Assembly: GCF_001577835.2 (NCBI RefSeq)
Contig: NC_029516.1
Span: 68,400,444 to 68,464,443, forward strand
Origin: Coturnix japonica
Lineage: Eukaryota > Chordata > Aves > Galliformes > Phasianidae
Reading direction: 5' to 3'
Length of the DNA stretch: 64,000 nucleotides
Below, piece after piece: positions 53,550 through 64,000 of this stretch; the first letter of the stretch is position 1, and the number at the start of each line of letters is the position of its first letter. Made by a program: the position numbers and the translations under genes. The notes under the pieces are model-generated. The model did not search any database. It was given only the letters and a program-made list of their open reading frames with translations, and was not told where the DNA came from.

Positions 53550-56500
53550 CTAAGTGATCAAGTCCCAGTCGAAATCATCAGGGATTTCCTCATTGGTGCC
53601 TGGAGGAGGCCCTGAAGGCCGAGGGACCAGATGATGAGCTGAGGAAAAAACAGTTAAAAAAAAAGAAAGAAAAAGAACAGTTAGGAAAAAAAAAAAAAGT
53701 CATACTTTTCCACAGTGGGCATTTGGCCAAAAGAAAGCATGAAGGGCACAGTGGGCTTCTCTGTTCTAACAGTAGATGCAATAACACTACTGCCATGAAT
53801 TCCCCCATGTCAGACAGCACTACCAATGTCTGTTGGTAGCGTGCTATGAAATTCTCTAGAGCAGCTTCTACTGAGGTTAAAGCTTCAGGAAGCTGAGCTT
53901 TTCTCACAGCTGACTGCTAATAAAATACAAAGAAACACCAATAACAGAAGCTTCTAAGGTAATTTTGCCTTTGTCCAACCAGCTGATGGTGACATGGAGC
54001 TAGAAGACCATTTATGTGAAGTTATGTGAACCTATTAGAGCTAATATAGCCAATATAGAGCTTATAGAGCTAATAGTGCACAGCCCTAATGAAGGGTCCC
54101 CAGCAGTCCAAGCACTCTCTCTACCCTAAGCACTTCACTGCAATCCAGTGAGTGTTTTGGGAGAAATGCAGAGGGCTTCAGAGCCAGTTCTTAAATATTC
54201 AGAGCTATAATATGCCTTACTGTTACTTCGTACCTGGGCGATTATATCCTGGAGAGTCCTGGGTAGATATCTGGTACATCGGAGATGGACCGGAGAAGAG
54301 ATGGGGAGGCTGGGGCTGACCATAGGAGTTCACTGTAGTATGAAATGAAACAAACTGTTAATGGTCTGGTCAGCTGCCTTAGCCCTGACTGGTTTGCATC
54401 TCAGCCACAGAGCAACTCAGTCAAACACACAGAATACTGAGATGTTCGGTTGCCTGGTCCTAACCAAAAGCTGTAACTTGGTTGAGGATCTTGTTCTTGG
54501 CACCTGCAGGAGTTTCACCTGTTATTTTAAACTAAACTTTTCACCTAGAAATGTCAGAAGATGGCTCACTATTTATTTATTTTTCACTGTTTACTATGAA
54601 GTCATTTAGTTCAAATACTGGATGACACACACCACAGCTGCACCAGGATCATCTCTGGACTCTTCTATTCCTTGTCCAGTCAGTCTTTCTCCAATACAGG
54701 CACATAAGCTGTCTGTTTAACAGCTACTGCCACCTAATATCCTGAGTTGGAAGGGACCCACAAAGATCACTGAGTCTAACTCCCGGCTCCACACAGAACC
54801 ACCCAAAAATCAGACCATATGACTGGAAGCACTGTCTGCAAGCTCAGTGCCACCATCACTTCCCTGGGGATCCTGTTCCAGTGCCTGATCACCTTCTCAG
54901 TGATCTTTCCTGACAACCAACCTGAGTCTGCTCTGTCTCAGCTTTAGGCTGATCCCTTAGGTCCTATCGCCGGTCAACAGAGGGAGGAGACCAGCACCAG
55001 CCCCTCCACTCCCTCTCATGAGGAAGCATGGCCAGACCAAGATGACATCTCACCTCAGCATCCTCTTCTCTATGCTGAACAAAGCAAGGGACTGAATATA
55101 GTTTGTATAAACAGCTTCTGATAGAGCTGCTTGGTGCTACACTAACTACAAGGTAGCAAGAAGTTTATAAAATGTAGAAAACTGGTCCTTCACTAACATA
55201 GCATTTTAGTTCCCCTCCAAATTACCTTGATTCATGGATTGCTCCTGTTTGCCACTGTTCAGGGCACAAGAATCAGAGATTCGAGGGGGCTGCTGTGGGC
55301 CAACCAGATGAGGGAGCTGACCAGTCTGGGTAAGGAAGTGATTAAGAGAGTCACAGAGATTGGCAATGTGGTGTTGATCCAGTGTCCAGTTCTTCCGCTC
55401 AGCTTGGCGCAGACTCTCCATCAACTCTGCAAAGGAGAAGGACAGTGTCGAAAACAGCAACTAAACTGCAGTCACCCCTGTTAAACTTTTTATCTTCAGC
55501 CCTAAGTCCCACCTTCTCCCCACAAACTCAACTTCATTACTTATGATCAGTCACTGGAATAACGGAGAGCTTCCTTTTTAAGGTATTGTCTCACTGATCT
55601 GGGTAAAGAAAGGAGAAGCGGGAGGGAAAAATCCTCATTCACTTTCTGACATCCTTTTATTAATTAATTCCTCTTGCCCCAAATTCCTATTAGTGTTCAA
55701 GTGCTTTAGGGTCTTTAACAGGATCTATGAAGTAGGATGCGTCATACAAATGGAACGGCTGAGTCACTGAGACTTGCTGAAGTGAGGTTGAAAAAAAAAA
55801 AACATCTGCACTCTCAACTATAGCCCCTGGTCACTGAGTCACTAGACCTCGTCACTAGGCCAATACTGACCTGAGAATTGGGAATGCTCAATGCTAGACC
55901 AGTTCAGCCGGTTTACCATCTTGAAGCTCTCCTTCAGGGAATCAATGCTGGAGCACCAATCAGGGGGAAATGCTGTAATGAAATGGAAAAAAGATTATTC
56001 CAATACAGAACACTCTTTTGCTCCATCCCTTACTACAAGATAACTGGCCTCTTCAACGATATTAATTCTGTTGAGGGTGACGGAGCACTGGAACAGGCTG
56101 CCCAGGGGGGTTGTAGAGTCTCCTTCTCTGGAGATACTCAAGACCCGCCTGGACGCCTACCTGTGCGACGTGGTGTAGGGAGCCTGCTTTGGCAGGGGGG
56201 TTGGACTCGATGATCTCTAGAGGTCCCTTCCAACCCCTACAATTCTGTGATTCTGTAGTAGATAGAAATCTTTTTGCCCTTAGAAGACCAGCGGTACTGC
56301 CTCCCTTTTCATTTAGCTTCTGAAATTCTCCTGCATCCCTAAACAGAATCTCAAACCTAGCACAACTGTATCCCTTAGAAGGCAGTTTCTTTCACAGATT
56401 TCAATAATAACTGGCTATCATCCTTTTTTTCACGTAACTCTTAGGGGAAGCTCACTTGTGGAATTTCTAAGGGATCCCCACTGCTCCATTTCTCTGTTCT

Positions 56501-59500
56501 TTCCATCAGCCCCGACTCACCAAAGCCAGCATTGTTGATTGAAGCCTGTGACTGCTGCTGCTGCTGGTGCTGATGTGGCTGCTGCTGTGGGTGAGAGTGC
56601 GGGTGATGTTGATGCTGATGGTAGCCTCCGTGCTGCATTGGGGGAGGGTGCATGGACATCACTGGTGGAGGGCCATAACTTTCACCACCCTGCTGCTTTC
56701 CTCCTTGGGATGGGCAACCCTCTGGAGTTGGAGTGTGGAGTGGTGGAGCGGCACCCACTGCTGAGGGGCCCTGCTGCTGCTGCTGGTACATGTAGTAGTT
56801 GTGGTTGGAGGGCTGCATGTCACTAAGGAGAGAGGAGAAACCTGTGGGATGAAAGAAAGAGGAGGAAACTTTAAGAGCTGCCTAGATCAGACCTCTACTT
56901 AAATGAACCATCTCTAAAGTCACACTGAGGATGAGCAGTGCTATTTAAGAAGCTTTTGAAGTGCCCTCTAGAGGCTGCCAATAATTAGCACCTGCACAGT
57001 TAAGTTTTTACTTTCTTCCAAGTTCCATCAAAACTAAAAGGCTCTACAAAGACCCAGCAGAATTTAACTCCTTAGCATTTAAGCATGTCTATGCCTCCAT
57101 GAACTTCATCTATATCTATCAAGTAACGTATGCTTTCTGGAAATTTTATGCACATTGTTTTCCTAGAAATGACCACTAAGCAAACTTCAGCAACAAAACA
57201 TTTAGAAAATGGAGGCTGATAAATCTGACCTGTTGTTTCCAAAAGCTCCCTTCGGATTCTACCTTACAAACAGTTTCATCTGAGACCTTCACATTTTTTC
57301 CTCACACAAATCATTAGTGGTCATTGCTTCCTACTGCTTTGATACACAGAGCACAGCACACGTCAGGACTCCTTTAATACCTTAATTCTTCCTGACTTTT
57401 TAGGTGTTATTATTTCTATCCACTTCCATTACAGGTATCCCCTACATGCAAGAGCATCATATGTTCTACATTCTTCCCCATAACAGGAGCTCTGAACATC
57501 TCTTACATCTGTTTCCCTGGTTTTCTCCTTACGTTACGGAAATTCTAAGAAAAATCGCAGTGAAAGGTATTATGTCTATAACCTGAGCTACCCGTTCATT
57601 ATGTATTATGTAAAAGAAAGCCTCGGTTTTTTACAGGAGTCAAAATCAACCCTTAGACCTACTAAATGCAGGGGAGCAAAAGGATCAATATTCTTCTGAC
57701 TCCAAAAGGCCAATATCCCGACTCAAAGTTACTAACACAATTTCCTCAAAAACTGCAAGTTTTCCTAGATGACCTTACAGCTGTCGAACTGAAAAGCAGA
57801 TCATTGCTTCATTTTTAGAAACAGAGGCACAGAGTGAGGCAAGGCTCTCCTCTGCATTTGTGTAGCCTTCTTATTCTACAGCACCTCACACAACAGATTC
57901 CTGCCAGTCAAGCACCAACTTGATGAAAGCTTGTTATCTCACTGAAGTTACAAGTTCAGGAGGCTTTTCCTACAGCAACAAACTCTGCCTGCGCTATAAG
58001 CTGGCTGAGAGCATAGGCAAAAGTCTCATCTAACCACATATTCCTTTCTACACCAGGCTAGTATTTAGAAGAATGTTTAAAGATGAAGACAACAATGGGA
58101 GATGAAGACAACAATCCTCCTCCTCTTACAGCTTCCAGCTCGACAGATTGTCAATATTTCTTAGACAAGCTATTCTTCAAGTCTACGCTTCTACCATTTA
58201 AATATTTGCTTCTGTATTAAGACATGCTATTTTTAAATCATTATCCCTTTCATTCTGAGTGAGGTGCAATAAAAAAAAAGGACACACAGATTTCTTATTT
58301 GCCTCTGGCAGAACTAAGTACAGCACACCAAAGAAACTTTGCTCCTAAAAGAAGAAAGATCTGAGACACACCAAGGATAGATGAGTGGACAAGATGGTGT
58401 AAGCATCTATCTGTCCACTTCACGTGGTCCTTATGGTTACTCACCGTGCTGAGAGGAAGATGATTTCTCCAGCATGGATTTGTAGAGATTTCGGAAGGAC
58501 CAGCTAAGATCCTGAAAGTTGATCTCGGAGTAGGAGAACTTGAAGTCATGGTTGGCACTGTACAGTGGGGGAGGTACATCAGCCCCTTCACGGCCCTGTC
58601 CCCCTGCTACAGTAGAGGCAACATCCACAGGCCCTGCAGATTGCTAGAAGAACCACATATGACAGAAATTAGGCCTTCATTTTATACTGTATTTTTTAAC
58701 TTGGCAGAACCCAGAAACTACATACAGGTAGCAGTGTGTGTTCTATCTCATATCATATACATAGCTCATCTTGCAGCAAGCAGATCTTTCCCAAAAGCTA
58801 TTTCCCTTGAGGACAGTTAACCATCACACCCTCACCCTACAGCATATTGGCATATTCTTCAGCTAATACCATTATGCCTTTACCCTTATCCCCATCCAGC
58901 CCTTTCTTAAATATCGCTTCCTCCACTATTTTCTGTCTGATCAATTTTAACTTCTTCCCTTTTTATTTTTTTCCTCCTCCTCACTATTTTTCACTATTCC
59001 CTCTTTTCTCACCATGCCACTTTTCCATTCAAGCACCCCTCCCCCTTCCCCTTCTTTCACTCTTCTTAAGGTTTCTATTCTCCACTTCTCACCTGACTGT
59101 AGTTGGCAATGGGGGTAGTGCTCTGGAGTGACAGCTGAGGGGTAGTCTCAGGTGGCAAAGAGGCTTCTGTGCTGACTGGAACAGCCCCTCGGGGGCTCTT
59201 ACTTGCCTCTTGCTCTGGGGAGTCTTGTGGTATCTGTGGATAGGGAAGAAAGACAGTAAGAGCCCAGATGAAATAACAGATGAAGAAGTGAAACTGAAAT
59301 GGGAAGCCAGTTCCACCACTGTAGCTCATGGCTTAAAAAACAGGAGAACTAGGCCTTAGTCGCTGAAAAGACAAGATAATTAACTTAAATATAATTAATT
59401 TTGCTGCTGAACAGCAGCAACAATGGCCAATGAGCGCAGTATACGCATTAATCCTCCTCATCTATATTTGCTACCCTCCCATCTAGTGCTGGAAGAACTC

Positions 59501-61927
59501 CTTGGAACAAGAATGGAACATGCACTCCTGCTCCATGTTGTCAGAAAACAGTAACACTCACGTCATCATCAGGAGGATGCCGCCTCTTGCGAGATATATC
59601 CGGACACGTATCTATTGTCCAATAAGAGCCCTGGAAAAAAGAGCCACTAGTGAATGAATGACTGTGTTATTGAAGCAGAGAGCTTCCTACAGCAGCAGGT
59701 TACTGACTCAAACAATGCAGCACCAACTAAATAACAGAACCACACTGAATAACAGACAGCTAAGAAATAGAAGAGATGGCACTGTGTTGTATTGAACAAT
59801 GATTCTGTCCACTTCGATCGCTCCAAGAGCAAAAGATGTTTCGATCCAAGGCAGACCAACACTTTGGGGCCTTTAACTTCCCCTTCAGTATCCCCTCACA
59901 GCACATCATTTTTATTGGACCAACTCAGTGTTCAGACTGAGCACAAACAACTACAAGGAACCCCTTTTCAATACTTCTGACACTTCACCAATATATCAAT
60001 GAGAACGTGCAAACATACACTGAAGTCAGTCAGGAGTCCCTGAAATAAACCACATAATCAATAGTATTTTTGCGGTGATCTTCAGAGAAACATATTACTT
60101 CTAATTTTAGATGGCAACTGAGCATCATCTTGTCCTTCAAACACAGCCTGAAAAAGGCTGCATGAGTGACCCCTTCTGGTAACTTCAGAGAACCGGAGAA
60201 AAGAGTGAAAAAATGAAAAGTTAAATTTGTGTCTAAATACATTATTTCTCACCGTCACCTTCTGCTTGTTGGTTAGATTAAAGTTAACAACATCTGTGCG
60301 CCACCACTTGGTATTGCCAACAATTCCCCTTTACAACTGATACATACTAACAGAGTTTTACCAGCTCTTACTAAGCCAACAAGTAATTAAACTCTTGAAC
60401 TCTTCTAGTAACAGATTTCTACAGATTTGAACTACCTGATCATGACCATTTCTCCCCAGCACCAAATGTTTTGCAGTCCTAAATAAGCAGCCATCCTGCT
60501 CTCAGTTCCCCAGATCTTACCTCCATGATGTCATGTTACTCAGGGATATGATTTAGTGTAGGGTTTTTAGAGTTAGGGTACTGGTTAGGCTGCAGTTGGA
60601 CTTGATGATCTTCAAGGTCTTTTCCAACCTGGGTAATTCTATGATTCTATGTCATAATCTCACCATTCACCACCAGACACTAAAATCTTTCACAATAAAA
60701 CAGGTTGGACTAGACCCACGTTTTACACATAATATCAAGAAGAAACAAAACTGACAACTGGACCCTATTTACTCCTTCTTCCACTTTGAAGTGAATATCG
60801 TGATATGGAGAAGATGACCCTCTACAAGTTCCCTTTAAACAAATGCTTCTATAGTCAAGCACAGCAATAAAATTTACTACTGCTTCCCTTTCTGCCTATA
60901 CTTCAGGTTTCAAATTCCAATGTTGAGTTAGAAAGGGCAATTCTTGCTCATTCCATGCAGCTTTAAATGGTTTGGCCAGGAGCACCCAGATTTCTTACCT
61001 TCCCCGGATCATCCCTTGGTCGAGGCACTTTCCGAAAACACTTATTCAGAGAGAGGTTATGACGAATTGAGTTCTGGAGAGAGATTGAGAGACAAAGGTA
61101 AGTGCTATAACAAAAAGGTAAAGCTTTCTGTGTATGTTCAAGAAGGGGTGAAGAAAACTAAAGGGTGGTTTGTACTCAAATGCACTACATATACCCACAG
61201 TAGGGCAGAACAGAAGCTGAGGAAATCAGAGAAATATATCAGGCTGAGTAACATTCAGCCGAACCATCTATGCCTATACAGAAGGTATTATAAAAATACC
61301 ATCAGTGTTATGCAGAGGTTGGTAGTGATATGGGTTTTGTGGGTGGTGATTTTTCTCTTACTGTTTTTTGCCCCCTCCTTTCCCCAGGGTCCTACTTACA
61401 GGGCTGCCACATACATACAACAAAAATCCCAGAGAAAATGGGACTTCCATCTCAGTTCATTTCTTCTCTGGTCATCTTATTTTCACATCTGTTTCTTTTT
61501 ATTTTGCTCAGTGAGCATATTTGGCACCAAAAAAAAAGAAAATAAAGTCCATTTATTAGACAGAAAAGAGCACTTTAGCTATGAAAGTCCTTACCTTCCA
61601 ACCAATACCAGCATTTTTGTAGTAGGGAAAGTTGTCACAGATCCAACGGTAAATCTCACTAAGTGTCATCTTCTTGGCAGGGGATGAGTTGATTGCATAT
61701 GTGATCAGGGTGGCATAGCTGTAACGTGGCTTGCCATCTTGATGCACTGCAGCCTCATCCTTACTGAGAGTAGCATTGGGATCTGTTGGTGAGCCCGGAG
61801 GACACTTTCGGGCAGCCCCTGGAGGTCCTGCTTGCGAGGAACCCCCTAGTTTTTCAATAGTAGCTCTTAAAGTAAGTTGTGGGAGCCAGTCTATGGATGT
61901 GAGGCTGCTTTCCAGGTCAGAGGCCAT
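53550..61927 (-). CDS. FOXJ2: Forkhead box protein J2, 10 coding exons, 542 aa
   Basis: Exons in transcript order: 61927-61595, 61073-60999, 59630-59562, 59233-59093, 58643-58445, 56841-56521, 55972-55871, 55426-55226, 54332-54234, 53638-53550; 1629 nt in phase (human 574 aa). The start [20 protein letters not shown] is identical to human. The forkhead domain (about 66-143) reads [57 protein letters not shown] and [11 protein letters not shown]; helix 3 is split at the exon 1/2 border. Exon 6 holds Gln/His/Pro-rich low complexity. The C-terminus ends [13 protein letters not shown], an acidic activation segment as in human. It is a nuclear transcription factor. The ATG is preceded at 61948-61949 by a splice acceptor (61947 is the first exon base), so at least one upstream non-coding exon must exist. 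CR1 pieces lie in introns 2, 6 and 8. Confidence 0.97.
54730..55085 (-). mobile_element. CR1 LINE 3' part, antisense, in FOXJ2 intron 8
   Basis: It begins near ATCCTGAGTTGGAAGGGACC (CR1 3' UTR reversed) and continues through GTTCCAGTGCCTGATCACC to the ORF2 end (SMLRRG-like). Confidence 0.92.
56060..56260 (+). mobile_element. CR1 LINE 3' end, sense, short and young-looking, in FOXJ2 intron 6
   Basis: GAGCACTGGAACAGGCTGCC, GGACGCCTACCTGTGCGACG and TTCCAACCCCTACAATTCTG follow the CR1 consensus closely. About 200 bases, strongly 5'-truncated. Confidence 0.95.
60555..60652 (+). mobile_element. CR1 LINE 3' terminus, sense, in FOXJ2 intron 2
   Basis: Only the last 100 bases: GTTGGACTTGATGATCTTCA, then CCAACCTGGGTAATTCTATG and the ATTCTATG terminal repeat. 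Confidence 0.92.
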
Positions 61928-61949
61928 GATACTGGAAGCAGCTGTATCT

Positions 61950-63555
61950 GTAAGGAGACAGAAGGAGAAAGGGATCTCTAGGGATACAATCAAGATGAAC
62001 CATAAGAACAGAAACACACATTTGCGTTCCTCTTCTGCTTCTTCCCCTATTAGAAAACACCAGAGTGAAGACCATCCTGTTTGATATACCTTATTAACAG
62101 CCAAATACAATCCTCAAAAAAAAGGCCTACCTCCGCATCCTCTGGAGGGCCGTCCTTGCTGATAATAGCTAGGAAAGTGCTGATGATAAGTGCTTGTACA
62201 GCCTTATCCACAGCATCACAACTGTTCCCAGTTGAACAACCAAGATTTATATACAGGAAGAGGACCATCTTCTGCAGCTGTATCACATTCACTCCTTTAC
62301 TATCTATGCAACACAGCTTTGAGACCTTACGTTATAATCCAGCAGGTTTTCTGCATCAGGTAAGAGGAGAATCGTAACACTCCTTCACACCATATCCAAA
62401 CAACGATGAATCTAATGATTTAATTAAGTTCTTCTGGAGAAGTCAGGATTGTGACCATCTTAATTTGGGAGAAATTAATTTCTCTCTAAGACCAAAACTA
62501 TTTTTTGGTGTTTTTTGTTTGTTTGTTTTGTTTTTTACATCAGGCAACATTATAATTAATACTATTCCTTGCAGTCAGGATTATGTATATCATTTAAAAC
62601 ACCAAGATTATGCATAATACTATATATAGATAATTACATCTACCGTGTTGAGGTAGATGCAGACTATATTAAGCTTGTAATTGTTAAACTTTTGCCTACT
62701 ACAACCAATTTGTCTTAAATATACCTATCATTATTATTGAATTCACAATATAACAAGAAACTGTTTTCCCCAAATCTGAGACACAAGAAAAACTTCCTTA
62801 TCCAAACTCATGCACAAGACAGAAACGGACTCATGATCTTGTCCTCTCATAAATATTACACGTTTCCCTCATAAAATAAGATGCATCTGTCCAACATGAC
62901 TAGCACTTGTATCCAGCACTTTCTATTTTAATTATTTTTACAAGAAGAAAATATTTAATAGTACAAACATGTATATGTTTGCACACTCAGTACACAAGCT
63001 TGTATGCTGTCTTTTGTAGTAGTCATGGCATCATAAATGTCATTATTCTTACTTGCAATTGGCTGCATTGCTATGTGAGGAGCTATCCCTTCAGGTTTGG
63101 ACTGAGTTAGTTTTCACAGCCCAAATCTGCACTGTTCTGCACATCATCTTTAAATAAACAGCAGAATAAAGTCTTAAAAGGCTGCAAGTTTTGCATCTTC
63201 CACTTTGGAAATTAACCTTCTTAGAGAACTGGACAATACTATACATAGCACTGCATGCTTGTACACACAGAAGTTAAATTCCTAAGCACATGCATACACT
63301 TAAGTACACCATCACGTAACAAATTACCTGTGTACACACATCTAGGAGAGAGAAGACTAATATCAACATATTCCACTTCTGAAAGATTCTTTACACAACA
63401 CCTCCCACCCAGCCCATCACTCAGCAAATCAATGGAACAGGGAGACACCCATCTGCACGAGTAACAAATAGATATTAGTTCTAAAAATAGATATTTGTCA
63501 ATAACACAGTGTGGATGGACCCAGCAGCTCCTCATTCTTCCCCTACAACCACATG
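61950..63555. other. FOXJ2 upstream flank, nothing recognised
   Basis: The FOXJ2 5' UTR exon and promoter should lie here or further right. No CpG-rich block was seen to 63.5 kb, so the start probably lies beyond the window. Confidence 0.4.
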
Positions 63556-63559
63556 CGTT

Positions 63560-63880
63560 ATATAGAATTATAGAATGTCTGAGGTTAGCAGGGCTGAGTC
63601 CATCTGCTCCAAACTACCACAGTAGGGTGCCCAAAATCACGCCCAGGCAGCTCCAAGAAGAGCCGGGCTCTGTCATCTCTGAACTCAACCTTCAGGTATT
63701 TAGAGACACTGATGAGATCCCCCAAACCTTCTCCAGGTTGAACAGCCCCAGCTCTCTCAGCTTCTACATATAAGAAGCACCCTTCATCATCTTGGTGGCT
63801 CTTTGTTAGACCCTCTCCCCTGTGCCCATGTCCTTCCTATACTGGGGATCCCAGAACTGGATGCAGCCTCACAAGTGCTG
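63560..63880 (-). mobile_element. CR1 LINE 3' end, antisense
   Basis: AGAATTATAGAATGTCTGAGG is the reversed terminus, followed by CTTCTCCAGGTTGAACAGCC and CTCAGCTTCTACATATAAG, typical of reversed CR1 ORF2. Confidence 0.92.
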
Positions 63881-63887
63881 AGAAAAG

Positions 63888-64000
63888 AGGAATCACAGAA
63901 CTGCATGGGCTGGAAGAGACCTCTAGAGATCATCAAGTCCATTCCCCCTACAGCAGACTGCAAAGTTAGACATCCATGCAGGTCTTTAATATGTCTAGAG
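63888..64000 (-). mobile_element. CR1 LINE 3' end, antisense, cut by window edge
   Basis: AATCACAGAACTGCATGGGC and GAGATCATCAAGTCCATTCC are a second reversed CR1 3' end directly beside the first. Confidence 0.9.

Noticed and set aside
60944-61687. 247-codon plus-strand open frame
   Set aside because: It runs antisense over FOXJ2 exon 2 and part of exon 1; the real coding strand is minus, and the frame has no family similarity.

Overview
The window reads as bird nuclear DNA, most likely from a landfowl close to chicken. The reasons are a dense scatter of CR1 LINE fragments carrying the typical avian CR1 reverse-transcriptase tail and 3' end, low GC outside promoters, short introns with GT..AG borders, and proteins close to vertebrate orthologues. 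Species assignment is inference. No bacterial or viral gene set is present.

Five host genes can be read exon by exon. FOXM1 (+, 1-3637) enters from the left edge with its last four coding exons. Then come ITFG2 (-, 9161-16185, 12 coding exons, 451 aa), FKBP4 (-, 19976-29976, 10 exons, 442 aa), NECAP1 (-, 42981-48391, 8 exons, 270 aa) and FOXJ2 (-, 53550-61927, 10 coding exons, 542 aa). Every exon join keeps phase and every predicted length is close to the human protein. CpG-rich starts are seen for ITFG2, FKBP4 and NECAP1. The FOXJ2 promoter and any upstream 5' UTR exon were not identified.

Layout: 0-4 kb FOXM1 tail; 4-9 kb convergent FOXM1/ITFG2 spacer with CR1 and hAT debris; 9-16 kb ITFG2; 16.3-19.4 kb a nest of CR1s inside a hAT (Charlie-like) DNA transposon; 19.4-30.3 kb FKBP4, with another hAT/CR1 nest in intron 3; 30.4-42.1 kb a gene-poor interval; 42-48.5 kb NECAP1; 48.5-51.2 kb spacer; 51.2-62 kb FOXJ2; 62-64 kb upstream flank with CR1s at the edge.

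The genes form no single pathway. FOXM1 is a cell-cycle transcription factor and FOXJ2 another forkhead factor. ITFG2 is a KICSTOR subunit that restrains mTORC1. FKBP4 (FKBP52) is an HSP90 co-chaperone of steroid receptors. NECAP1 works with AP-2 in clathrin endocytosis.

The most notable find is a recent inverted duplication. About 525 bp holding ITFG2 coding exon 11 and flanking intron (9375-9900) is repeated at 32591-33112, 23 kb away and in opposite orientation, with both splice sites and the reading frame kept. It lies in the same interval where gene order departs from human (FKBP4 next to NECAP1). Other points are a solo LTR with perfect 6-bp target duplications nested in a hAT copy, a heat-shock-like element upstream of FKBP4, a YY1-like cluster upstream of NECAP1, and no trace of NRIP2/TEX52 or C3AR1 at their mammalian positions.
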